Shown: piece by piece, positions 16,310 through 24,237 of the stretch
Layout: every line of letters starts with the position of its first letter
Position numbering within the stretch: position 1 is the first letter of the stretch
NCBI GenBank assembly: GCA_964521715.1
Contig: CAZFSS010000011.1
Location: 1-64,000 of the forward strand
Reading direction: 5' to 3'
Origin: DAOVRD01 sp964521715
GTDB taxonomy: Bacteria > Planctomycetota > Brocadiia > SM23-32
Length of the DNA: 64,000 nt
Made by a program: the position numbers and the translations under genes
The notes under the pieces: generated by a model
What the model saw: the letters and a program-made list of their open reading frames with translations, nothing else
What the model was told of the DNA's origin: nothing
Database searches by the model: none

Positions 16310-16866
16310 CCAGTCCGGTGGCACGCCCAGCGTCACATCGTCTCCCGAACCACTGAAGAGCCCGCTGAATCGCGGAGTTGAACGGCGGGGATGCTATGGC
16401 GTCCCCGCGGGCGTCTGCTCACAACAATGCAGTCCAGACGGCTGACAGAAGCTCGCCATAGAAGCTCCTGAACTCCATCAGTAATGGCCACCCCCGACAT
16501 CGGCCTGCACGTCAGGGCCTCGCCTCGATCTGGAGGACCTTGCCGATCGACGTCACATCATGAGGTGCGGCTCCTCCGCTCGGCGGAGAGACCTTCGCCG
16601 CCACCGCCATGGGCGCGCCGGGTTGCCTGTCGGTCTTCGGCCGAAAGGCGGTGCAGCACCGCCTCTTCCTTCCGCTAGCAACGGGTCTCCTATAAGCGCG
16701 GAGGGTCCATCGAGCAGTACAGAGCGATAGCCGGCCTCCCTCGATGCCCGGTCGCGTTCGCAGCACGTTGATCTCGTCGTCCTGGGGGGCCAGGTGGGCG
16801 TTGATCGTCGTGTCACTGACTTCGGGGATCTGCCCTGGCGTGTCCTGCAGAATGGCCTATCTAGAC

Positions 16867-16886
16867 GCCCGGCCAGAGGGCCGGGC
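16867..16886. repeat. Perfect 8-bp hairpin
   Basis: GCCCGGCC-AGAG-GGCCGGGC, flanked on both sides by CTAG. There is no U-run on either strand, so it is not an obvious terminator; it may be a structural mark near the element end. Confidence 0.5.
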
Positions 16887-16954
16887 CTAGCGCCAACCTA
16901 GTGCAAGAACCGGTTGCACTCCGGTCACAAACGACGTCATATAGGGGCCTTTTT

Positions 16955-16973
16955 TGGCATATTCTGGCATATT
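16955..16973 (+). repeat. Helically phased TGGCATATT direct repeats
   Basis: TGGCATATT occurs at 16955-16963 and 16965-16973, one helical turn apart, about 75 bases before the tRNA fragment. The same 9-mer occurs at 13382-13390, and TGGCATAT also at 14981-14988 in the RT-repressor interval. Arm-type integrase sites and repressor operators both look like this. Confidence 0.5.
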
Positions 16974-17049
16974 GGGGGTGCTCTTCGCTCGCAGCCTAAG
17001 TGTATACAGGGAAATATTTTGCGTCGCGAACCGCAGAGCCCCCTGGGCT

Positions 17050-17108
17050 GGTTGAGGGCCTAGTGGACCTTACCGTCCATGGGGGTTCGAATCCCCCCAT
17101 CCGCACCA
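17050..17108 (+). mobile_element. 3' half of tRNA-Leu(GAG): attachment-site scar
   Basis: Reading from the anticodon loop: TTGAGGG (anticodon GAG at 17054-17056), CCTAG, variable arm TGGAC-CTTACC-GTCCA (perfect 5 bp), T arm GGGGG-TTCGAAT-CCCCC, acceptor strand CATCCGC, discriminator A and CCA. The class II variable arm and anticodon identify tRNA-Leu. The 5' half is absent: bases 17047-17051 (GCTGG) do not pair with CCTAG, and no GCGGATG acceptor strand lies upstream. tRNA-targeting elements duplicate just this part, so the element should lie to the left, with the intact tRNA beyond its other end, outside this window. Confidence 0.75.
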
Positions 17109-17299
17109 GCTTTCTCCCATAAGCCCTTAATCCACAAGGGCTTACTTCCTGCCATTCGGATCACTTGACGGCGCCTTCGCTCTTTGCTGTCACAACTGAC
17201 GTTTGTTCTCGGAGACTTCGCAGACGCTCTCCTGGCCCGGGCGAGCCACGAGCGCGGGCGGAGCAGGCAGCGCGTCAGGGCCTCCGGCAAGCCTTGGGC

Positions 17300-17328
17300 T
17301 TGACAGCGCCCCGGCGTGCTGTTATACC
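17300..17328 (+). promoter_or_regulatory. Strong sigma-70 promoter for the sugar operon
   Basis: TTGACA (17300-17305), a 17-base spacer, then TATACC (17323-17328), 85 bases upstream of the oxidoreductase start at 17413. This is the closest to consensus in the window. The rest of 17109-17412 shows no gene. Confidence 0.65.
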
Positions 17329-17412
17329 GGCCGGCCCACGGAGGTGACCGGAGATGCCGCGGGGCATTCTGGCGCCATGTGGCATCCCATCAGCAATTGC
17401 AGGAGTCCCGAG

Positions 17413-18405
17413 ATGGCGCTCAAGATCGGAATTGTGGGCATGGGCGGTATCGGCAACACCCACGCCCGCGTCTATGGCCAGTTCCCGGAGACGACGGTCG
17501 TCGCCGTCTGCGACATCATCAAGGACCGTGCGGACAGGGCTGCCGAGGCCTACAACGCGAAGGCCTTCTACAGCGTCCGGGAGATGCTGGACAGCGGCGT
17601 CGAGCTGGATGCGTGCAGCATGTGCACCGCCGGCGTCGAGAACGGCGGCGACCACTACACGCCCACGATGGAGCTGCTCGGCGCCGGCATCCCCGTGCTG
17701 GGCGAGAAGCCCATCAGCAATGAGATCGACAAGGCCGAGGAGATGGTGGCGCTCGCCAGGAAGAAGCGGCTCCGCTACGCCGTCAACCTGAACCACCGCT
17801 TTACACCGGCCGCCCTCCGCGCCAGGCAGTGGGTCGACGAGGGCCGCCTGGGCCGGCTTCACCTGATCAACATGCGCATGTGGATCAACAACCCGAACGA
17901 GAGTTCCCCCTGGTTCCACATGCGCGCGCTCCACCCGCATTCCGTCGACGTGATGCGCTACTTCTGCGGCGACGTCAAGAGCGTCCACGCCTTCCTGGGC
18001 AAAGGCGAGGGCCGCAAGATATGGTCGAACGCCCAGGTGGGCATGCTGTTCAAGAACGGCGTGGTCGGCAACCTGACCGGCAGCTATGACGCGGGCGGCA
18101 GCTTCGGGCTGGAGTGCTGCGACGTGGCGGGCTCGCAGGGCCGGTTCGTCCTCGAAGACGCTTGCGAGCGGCTCTTCTTCTACCCTCGGCGCGGCATCGA
18201 GGTGGAGCGCTACGACTACCTGGGCGGCATGAGGAGCTTCGGCGAGACCTTCAAGAGCCGGATCGGCCACTGGGTGAAGCAGCTTGTGGACAAAGTGCCG
18301 CCCAGCCGCATCGAGGCGAGCGGCGCCGACGCCCTGAAGGCCCAGAAGGTGATTGAGGCCGCCATTGAGTCCTTCCGGACCGGCAAGGTCGTGGACCTCC
18401 AATAG
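17413..18405 (+). CDS. Gfo/Idh/MocA-family oxidoreductase
   Basis: 330 residues from the ATG at 17413 (AGGAG upstream); a frame to 17203 exists but crosses the promoter. The NAD(P)-binding Rossmann motif is at the very start (KIGIVGMGGIGNTHARVY), then VCDIIKDRAD, the conserved EKPISNEI with the catalytic Lys, and LNHRFTPAALRARQWVDEG. These enzymes oxidise or dehydrate sugars and inositols with NAD(P). It is a close paralogue of the enzyme at 22118 (shared VNLNHRFTPAA, WVDEGRLG, FKNGVVG and LTGSYD). First gene of the operon, followed after 33 bases by a sugar isomerase-like gene. Confidence 0.9.
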   Translation: MALKIGIVGMGGIGNTHARVYGQFPETTVVAVCDIIKDRADRAAEAYNAKAFYSVREMLDSGVELDACSMCTAGVENGGDHYTPTMELLGAGIPVLGEKPISNEIDKAEEMVALARKKRLRYAVNLNHRFTPAALRARQWVDEGRLGRLHLINMRMWINNPNESSPWFHMRALHPHSVDVMRYFCGDVKSVHAFLGKGEGRKIWSNAQVGMLFKNGVVGNLTGSYDAGGSFGLECCDVAGSQGRFVLEDACERLFFYPRRGIEVERYDYLGGMRSFGETFKSRIGHWVKQLVDKVPPSRIEASGADALKAQKVIEAAIESFRTGKVVDLQ

Positions 18406-18438
18406 CGGGAGAGGGATCCCGCACAAGGGGCGAGCCCA

Positions 18439-19239
18439 ATGATCAAGCTCGGCGTCAACACCGTGCTCTTCGTCGGCCGGCCGCTGGAGACGGCCCTGAA
18501 GCACATTGCCTCGGCCGGCTACGACGGCGTGGAGCTCTCGGCCATCAAGGGCATGTGCGAGCACCTGGAGCTGGACCGCTGGGAGGAACAGGCCGATGGG
18601 ATCAAGGCCCTGCTGGCCGACCATGGTCTGGAGCCGCTCTCGATGGAGGAGGCGCAGCTGGGCGAAGAAAGGCTGAGGAAGGCCTTCGCTGCGGCGCAAG
18701 CCATCGGCATCCCGGTGGTCAACATCGGCCCGGGCGGCAAGTCCGGCAGCGAGGAAGACTTCCAGCGCCAGACCGCGCAGATTGCCGAGATGGCGGAACT
18801 GGCGGCCGAACACGGCGTGATCCTGTGCGCGAAGGCCCACGTGGGCCAGGTCATCTGCGACACGCCCAGCACGCTGCGGGCCATGGCCGAGATCCGCTCG
18901 CCCGGCTTCGGGATCGACATGGACCCGAGTCACATCTACCGCGCGGGCGAGGATCCGGCCGAAGCGTTGCTGCAGGTGTTGAGCCGCGTCCGCCACGTGC
19001 ACATACGGGACTGCAAGGGACGGGGTCCCAGCCCGGGCGAGGCGCGGGACCAGGCCTGCGGCCGGGGCGACATCGACCTGGCCGGCTACTTCAGGGCCAT
19101 GGTGGAAGGCGACTACAGCGGCCCCGTCTGCCTGGAGGTGATCGGCGCCGCCAAGTGCGACGTGGTCGAACAGGCCGTGATCGCCGCCGAGAGCTATGGC
19201 TACATGAACGCGCTGCTGAAGGGCCTGGGCGCCCGCTGA
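18439..19239 (+). CDS. Sugar phosphate isomerase/epimerase (xylose-isomerase-like TIM barrel)
   Basis: 266 residues. The barrel strands are recognisable: MIKLGVNTVLF, AGYDGVELSAIKGMCE with a metal-ligand Glu, IPVVNIGPGGK, GVILCAKAHVGQ, GFGIDMDPSHIYRAG with the metal-binding Asp/His, VRHVHIRDCKG, and PVCLEVIG with a late Glu. These are the metal sites of AP-endonuclease-2/hexulose-epimerase folds, supporting isomerase or epimerase action on a sugar from the same pathway. One conserved His position reads CAKAHVG, so the site is usual. It sits 11 bases before the first hydrolase gene. Confidence 0.88.
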   Translation: MIKLGVNTVLFVGRPLETALKHIASAGYDGVELSAIKGMCEHLELDRWEEQADGIKALLADHGLEPLSMEEAQLGEERLRKAFAAAQAIGIPVVNIGPGGKSGSEEDFQRQTAQIAEMAELAAEHGVILCAKAHVGQVICDTPSTLRAMAEIRSPGFGIDMDPSHIYRAGEDPAEALLQVLSRVRHVHIRDCKGRGPSPGEARDQACGRGDIDLAGYFRAMVEGDYSGPVCLEVIGAAKCDVVEQAVIAAESYGYMNALLKGLGAR

Positions 19240-19250
19240 CCGGCCACACG

Positions 19251-20669
19251 ATGCCCGTCGAAAGAGCCAACCTCATTCTCATCGTGGCCGACAGCCTGCG
19301 GGCCGACCACATGAGCCTGTACGGGTACCGCCGCCTCACAACGCCTCACCTGGGCAGGCTGGCGGCGGAGGGCACGGTCTTCGAGACCGCCTTCAGCCCA
19401 CACATCCCCACGACGCCGGCCTTCGCCGGCATGTTGACGGGCCGCGACTGCTTCGGCACAGGCGTCGTCTCCTTGCGCCATGAGGGACCAGTAGCTGCCG
19501 GGGCTCCGACGCTGCCCGAGTTGCTGCGGGCCGAGGGCTACGAGACCGCCTGCGTCGGGTTCGGGCCCGAAGTGCCCTGCGTGAGGGGTTTCGACACCTA
19601 CCTGGACTACGTGGCCTGGGGCTCCTGGGAGGGCGGGCGCTGCCCGAAGGCCGGGAACCTGAACGCCGTCGCTCTGCCGGAGCTCCGCCGCCTGGCCGGG
19701 TGCGGGAAGCCCTTCTTCGTGCTGCTGCGCTACATGGACCCGCACGCCCCCTACCTGCCCCCTGCCCCCTTCGACCGGATGTTCTACGGCGGCGACGAGT
19801 TCGCCCCGGCCACCAAATCCATGGAGCCGGTCTATGCCTTCCGGCCGATGCGCGACTTCCAGACGTCCTGGATGCCCCCCGGGCTGACTGACGTGGACTA
19901 CGTCGTCGCGCAGTACGACGGCGCCGTCGCCTACATGGACGCCTGCATCCGGGCCGTGCTCGCGGAGATCTCGGCTCGGGGCCTGGACGAGAACACACTG
20001 ACCGTGCTGGCCGCCGACCACGGCGAGACGCTGCGCGAGCACGACTGCTACTTCGACCATCACGGCCTCTACGAGTGCACGCTGCGCGTGCCGCTCATCT
20101 TCAGGATGCCGGGGAAGCTGCCCCGGGGCCGGCGCGTCGGGGGCACGGTCACGATTCAGGACGTGGCTCCCACCGTCCTGGACCTGTTGGGGATCCGCGT
20201 GGACCTGCCGTTCGACGGCCGCAGCCTCGCGGATGGCATCCGCAGCGGACGCGTCGCCTCGCGCGGGGAGCTGTACGTCACCGAGGCCACGTGGATGCGC
20301 AAGCACGGCTGGCGCACGCCCGAGTGGAAGCTCATTCACGCGCTCGAGCCGGACTTCCATTTCAAGCCGGAAGTCGAGCTGTATAATCTCCTGCAGGACC
20401 CTGAGGAGAACGTGAACCTGGCGTCGAGGCGCCCGGACGTGGTCGAGCTGCTCGAAGACCGCATGGCGGCCTGGATCGCCAGGCGCGAGCGGGAGAGCGG
20501 GAGCCCCAATCCTGTGTTCACCCAGACCCGCTGGCACGAATGCCCCGGCGTCGACGGACCGTTCGCGTCGTCACAGCAGGCCTACGATACGCTCTACATC
20601 GGACCGGCGAAGACGGACAGAAAGCCGCGCTCGCGCCGGGACGTGCTTGAAGCGCTCGGCTACGTTTAG
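19251..20669 (+). CDS. Sulfatase-like alkaline-phosphatase-superfamily hydrolase, copy 1
   Basis: 472 residues from the ATG at 19251; the frame extends to 18555 only as a shadow of the previous gene. Family marks: LIVADSLRADHMSLYGYRR, SPHIPTTPAFAGMLTGRD, DPHAPYLPP, LAADHGETLREHDCYFDHHG. In sulfatases the nucleophile box is C/S-x-P-x-R-x4-TG; here Thr occupies the Cys position and Phe the Arg position (TTPAFAGMLTG), so no formylglycine can form. Thr is the nucleophile in several phosphodiesterase/phosphotransferase members, so a phosphate-ester or unusual substrate is more likely than sulfate. No signal peptide, so cytoplasmic. Paired with the next gene. Confidence 0.88.
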   Translation: MPVERANLILIVADSLRADHMSLYGYRRLTTPHLGRLAAEGTVFETAFSPHIPTTPAFAGMLTGRDCFGTGVVSLRHEGPVAAGAPTLPELLRAEGYETACVGFGPEVPCVRGFDTYLDYVAWGSWEGGRCPKAGNLNAVALPELRRLAGCGKPFFVLLRYMDPHAPYLPPAPFDRMFYGGDEFAPATKSMEPVYAFRPMRDFQTSWMPPGLTDVDYVVAQYDGAVAYMDACIRAVLAEISARGLDENTLTVLAADHGETLREHDCYFDHHGLYECTLRVPLIFRMPGKLPRGRRVGGTVTIQDVAPTVLDLLGIRVDLPFDGRSLADGIRSGRVASRGELYVTEATWMRKHGWRTPEWKLIHALEPDFHFKPEVELYNLLQDPEENVNLASRRPDVVELLEDRMAAWIARRERESGSPNPVFTQTRWHECPGVDGPFASSQQAYDTLYIGPAKTDRKPRSRRDVLEALGYV

Positions 20670-20713
20670 GAGCCTCCAACACACGTGCATCGAGGAACAG
20701 ACAGGGAAGAGCG

Positions 20714-22111
20714 ATGGCGAAGAAGAAGGTGAACCTCATCCTGATCGGCGTCGACAGCCTGCGGGCGGACCACATGAGCCTCTACGGCTACCGCCGCCTC
20801 ACGACCCCGCATGTGGACAGGCTCGCGGAGGGAGGCACGGCCTTCGATTGGGCCTTCAGCCCGCACATCCCGACGACCTCCGGCTACGGCAGCATGCTGA
20901 CCGGCCGGGACGCATTCGGGACGAACACGGTGGCGCTCCGCCACCAGGGGCCGATGGCCGAGGGCGTGCCGACGCTGGCCGAGGTGCTGCGCGAGGAGGG
21001 CTACGAGACCACCTGCGTCGGCTTCCAGCACAACTGCGCCTCGCGCGGTTTCCAGAACTACATCGACTACGCCGGCTGGGGGAGCTGGAAGGAGGGCCGC
21101 AGCCACAAGGCCGAGAACCTGAACGCCGTCGCCCTGCCGGAGCTGAAGCGCCTGGCTGCGGGCACAAAGCCCTTCTTCCTGTTCCTGCGCCACATGGACC
21201 CGCACGCCCCCTACCTGCCGCCCGCGCCCTTCGACCGGATGTTCTACGGCGGCGACGAGTTCGATCCCGATAACAAGTCGATGCAGCCCGTCTTCGCCTT
21301 CAAGCCGTTCTGCGATTTCTTCGCCACCTGGATGCCGCCCGGCGTCACCGACAAGGACCACATCATCGCGCAGTACGACGGCGCCCTCGCCTACATGGAC
21401 GCCTGCATCCAGAACATCTTCGCGCAGGTCGCGGCACTGGGGCTCGAGGAGAGCACTCTGATCGTCTTCGACAGCGATCACGGCGAGACCCTGTACGACC
21501 ACGACTGCTACTTCGACCATCACGGCGTCTACGAACCCACGCTCCGCGTGCCTCTCGTGTTCCACATGCCGGGACGCGTGCCGGCCGGCCTGCGCCTGAG
21601 CGGCTACACGACGCTCAAGGACGTGATGCCGACCATTCTCGACGTCATGGGCATCCGGACGAAGCTCAAGTTCGACGGCCAGAGCCTGTTCCCCGAGATG
21701 AAGGGCAAGCGGCGCGTGCCTACAACCGAGTTCTACCTGACCGAGGCCACCTGGATGCGCAAGCACGGCTGGCGCACTCCGGAGTGGAAGCTCATCCACG
21801 CGCTCGAACCGGACTTCCACTTCAAGCCCGAGGTGGAGCTCTACAACCTGATCGAAGACCCCGAGGAGTCCCGCAACCTCGCCGAAGAGGAGCCGGAGGT
21901 CGTCCAGTTCCTCGAGGCCCGAATGCAGGCCTGGATCGCCAGGAGGGAGAAGGAAACCGGCCGGCGCAACCCCATCCACACAAACCTGCACTGGCACGGC
22001 TCGGGCAGCGTGAAGGGCCCCTTCACGTCCTCGCAGCAGGCCTACGACACGCTCCACATAGGCGACGTGGGCGCTGCCATACGCCTGCAGGCCCGCGAGA
22101 AGAAGGAGTGA
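20714..22111 (+). CDS. Sulfatase-like alkaline-phosphatase-superfamily hydrolase, copy 2
   Basis: 465 residues. Long blocks are identical to copy 1, for example MDPHAPYLPPAPFDRMFYGG and HGWRTPEWKLIHALEPDFHF, so the two arose by tandem duplication. Metal residues are kept: LIGVDSLRADHMSLYG, FDSDHGETLYDHDCYFDHHG. The nucleophile box reads TTSGYGSMLTG: again Thr at the Cys position and no Arg. Divergence between the copies at the box (TTPAFAG and TTSGYGS) suggests different substrates. It is 44 bases after copy 1 and 6 before the next oxidoreductase. Confidence 0.88.
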   Translation: MAKKKVNLILIGVDSLRADHMSLYGYRRLTTPHVDRLAEGGTAFDWAFSPHIPTTSGYGSMLTGRDAFGTNTVALRHQGPMAEGVPTLAEVLREEGYETTCVGFQHNCASRGFQNYIDYAGWGSWKEGRSHKAENLNAVALPELKRLAAGTKPFFLFLRHMDPHAPYLPPAPFDRMFYGGDEFDPDNKSMQPVFAFKPFCDFFATWMPPGVTDKDHIIAQYDGALAYMDACIQNIFAQVAALGLEESTLIVFDSDHGETLYDHDCYFDHHGVYEPTLRVPLVFHMPGRVPAGLRLSGYTTLKDVMPTILDVMGIRTKLKFDGQSLFPEMKGKRRVPTTEFYLTEATWMRKHGWRTPEWKLIHALEPDFHFKPEVELYNLIEDPEESRNLAEEEPEVVQFLEARMQAWIARREKETGRRNPIHTNLHWHGSGSVKGPFTSSQQAYDTLHIGDVGAAIRLQAREKKE

Positions 22112-22117
22112 ACGGCG

Positions 22118-23110
22118 ATGCTGCGCGTGTGCGTCATAGGTCTCGGCCCCATCGGGAACCGGCACGCCGAGATCTATAAGGCCGACGAGCTGTGCGAGCT
22201 GGTGGGCCTCTGCGACATCATCGAAGGGCGCGCCGATGCCGCAGCCGAGCGGCTCGGGGTGCCGGGCTTCTATGAAACGCCCAGGATGCTGGACGAGCTG
22301 AAGCCCGACGTGGTCAGCGTGGCCACCGGAGGCTACGAGTACGGCAGCGACCACTACGAGCCCACCATGCAGGCCCTGGAGGCCGGTTGCCACGTGCTGT
22401 GTGAGAAGCCGATCTCCAACGAGATCGGCCCCGCAGAGGAGATGGTGGCCAGGGCCCGGGAAGAGGGCCTGTGCTTCGGCGTCAACTTGAACCACCGCTT
22501 CACCCCCGCCGCCCGCCTGGCGAAGAAGTGGGTGGACGAGGGGCGGCTCGGCCACCTGCTGTTCGTGAACATGGCCATGTGGATCAAGAACCCGGCCGAA
22601 AGCTCGCCGTACTTCCAGCTCAAGGCGCTGCATCCCCACACCGTCGACGTCATGCGCTACTACTGCGGCGACGTCGAGGCGGTGCAGTGCTTCGCCGCCA
22701 AGGCGCCGGGCCGCGCGATATGGTCCACGGCGCACTTCAACATGCGCTTCAAGAACGGCGTCGTGGGCGGCTTGACCGGCAGCTATGACATCGAGCGCGG
22801 GCACCCGATGGAGCGCTGCGAAGTGGCGGGCACGCGCGGGCGGTTCGTGCTGGAGGACATGTGGCGCGAGCTCACCCTCTACCCCGCCGGCGACCTGGAG
22901 AAGACCGTCTACACCAACCCGGCCTTCGGCGGCATGCGGGACTTCAACGACACCTTCGTCAATCGCATCCACACGTTCCTGGCGCAGGTCTCAGCGGGCG
23001 CTGCCCCCGAGGAGATCGACGGATCGGGCGCCGACGGGCTCGCCGCGCAGAGGATCCTGGCCGCCGCCATCGAGTCGCTGGAGACCGAAACGGTCGTCCG
23101 GGTCGACTGA
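22118..23110 (+). CDS. Gfo/Idh/MocA-family oxidoreductase, paralogue
   Basis: 330 residues, the same length as the enzyme at 17413. Rossmann motif LRVCVIGLGPIGNRHAEIY, LCDIIEGRAD, CEKPISNEI with the catalytic Lys, VNLNHRFTPAARLAKKWVDE, ALHPHTVDVMRYYCGDV. The two oxidoreductases bracket the two paralogous hydrolases, so a two-gene unit may have been duplicated. It starts 6 bases after the previous stop, clearly in the same operon. Confidence 0.9.
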   Translation: MLRVCVIGLGPIGNRHAEIYKADELCELVGLCDIIEGRADAAAERLGVPGFYETPRMLDELKPDVVSVATGGYEYGSDHYEPTMQALEAGCHVLCEKPISNEIGPAEEMVARAREEGLCFGVNLNHRFTPAARLAKKWVDEGRLGHLLFVNMAMWIKNPAESSPYFQLKALHPHTVDVMRYYCGDVEAVQCFAAKAPGRAIWSTAHFNMRFKNGVVGGLTGSYDIERGHPMERCEVAGTRGRFVLEDMWRELTLYPAGDLEKTVYTNPAFGGMRDFNDTFVNRIHTFLAQVSAGAAPEEIDGSGADGLAAQRILAAAIESLETETVVRVD

Positions 23111-23167
23111 GCGCCCACGCCGGACCGGCCTTGTGGGCGGTCGCCGTCTCTGGTAGGATTCCGCGCG

Positions 23168-24181
23168 ATGAACCCTCGGGACATCTTCCTCAGCGCCCTG
23201 CGCCGCCTGCCCGTCCCGCGCCCCGCCACCGGCACGGCCACGTCCGCAGTGACCGTGGACCTCATGGAAGAAGTCGGCGTCTTCTTCCCGGAAGCGCACC
23301 TCGACGCGGAGAAGATGGCGACGCTGGCCGCCGCCGGATATGAGCGGATCGGCTTCGACAACGTCATGCCTCTTTTCAGCGTGTGGCAGGAGTCTTCGGC
23401 GCTGGGCTGCAACGTCGACTGGGGCGAAGTCGGCCGCATGCCGGGCTGCCGCGACCCCCTCTATAGGATGGGCGATGAGATCAGGATACCGGCCGACCTT
23501 CTGGACAGGCCGGGATGCAAGGTCCCCCTTGAAGCTCTCTCGCTCTTACGGCGCAGGTACGGCGACGAGGTCGCTGTCGTCGGCAAGGTGTTCGGGCCAT
23601 GGACGCTCGGCTACCACGTCTTCGGCGTGCAGGAGTTCCTGATCAACACGATGCTGGACCCGGGAGCGGTGAAGCGCGCGATGGCCTCGCTCAAGGAGGT
23701 GACCGTCGCGTTCGGCAATGCGCAGGTCGAGGCAGGCGCGCACGCGCTCTGCCTGGGAGACCATGCGACCCGCGACCTCTGCTCGCCGAACGCTTACCGC
23801 GACTTCCTCAAGGAGATCCACGAGGAGCTGAACGCCCGCATCAAGTGCCCCCTGATTCTCCATATCTGCGGCGACACCTCGGACAGGATCGGGCACATAA
23901 GGGAGACGGGCGTGCCGTGTTTCCATTTCGACTCGAAGGTGCCCGCGGCGACCGCGCGCGACCTTGCCGGCGAGCGCCTGTCCCTGATGGGCGGCACCAG
24001 CAACCTGGACGTGATCCAGAAGGGCACGCCGGAGCAGGTCATCGAAGACGTCAACGAGAAGATCCGGTGCAGGATAGACATCATCGGGCCCGAGTGCGCC
24101 GTCCCGTTGGACGCCCCGTATGCCAATATGGTGCTGCTGGCTGAGGAAGCGAAAGCCCACCGCGACGCAGGACGCGGTTGA
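23168..24181 (+). CDS. Uroporphyrinogen-decarboxylase-fold / cobamide methyltransferase-like protein
   Basis: 337 residues. It has the MtaA/CmuA branch zinc motif: LILHICGDTSD (His and Cys) and a later IIGPECAVPLDAP (Cys), as in methylcobamide:CoM-type methyltransferases, and an N-terminal MNPRDIFLSALRRLPVPRP typical of that family. True HemE lacks this zinc site. It probably moves a methyl group to or from a corrinoid or thiol, possibly in demethylation of a methylated sugar or related compound released by its operon partners. No corrinoid protein is adjacent. Last gene of the forward operon. Confidence 0.82.
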   Translation: MNPRDIFLSALRRLPVPRPATGTATSAVTVDLMEEVGVFFPEAHLDAEKMATLAAAGYERIGFDNVMPLFSVWQESSALGCNVDWGEVGRMPGCRDPLYRMGDEIRIPADLLDRPGCKVPLEALSLLRRRYGDEVAVVGKVFGPWTLGYHVFGVQEFLINTMLDPGAVKRAMASLKEVTVAFGNAQVEAGAHALCLGDHATRDLCSPNAYRDFLKEIHEELNARIKCPLILHICGDTSDRIGHIRETGVPCFHFDSKVPAATARDLAGERLSLMGGTSNLDVIQKGTPEQVIEDVNEKIRCRIDIIGPECAVPLDAPYANMVLLAEEAKAHRDAGRG

Positions 24182-24237
24182 CGGCGCGCCGGTAGGCCGA
24201 TCTCCCCGGCCATTGACCTTGGCCGGAGGCGGCCGCG

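Larger units (their letters stand above)
15914..17049. other. Non-coding right arm of the island
   Basis: About 1.1 kb without a convincing gene. Minus-strand frames around 16512-16860 show short protein-like stretches (DTTINAHLAPQDDEINVLRTR and a C-terminal SIGKVLQIEARP) but no consistent start or family, so at best a decayed gene. The region holds the iteron-like cluster at 16233, hairpins at 16385-16408 (GCGGGGA/TCCCCGC) and 16867-16886, and the direct repeats at 16955; these are listed separately. Its position against the tRNA fragment fits an integration/excision or replication control region. Confidence 0.5.

Noticed and set aside
16512..16860. Possible minus-strand gene left of the tRNA fragment
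   Set aside because: Short protein-like pieces but no consistent start, ribosome-binding site or recognised family; treated as non-coding or decayed.
17060..17290. Minus-strand frame containing GADGGIRTPMDG
   Set aside because: This is the familiar artefact of translating the T arm and CCA end of a tRNA; it supports the tRNA fragment instead.
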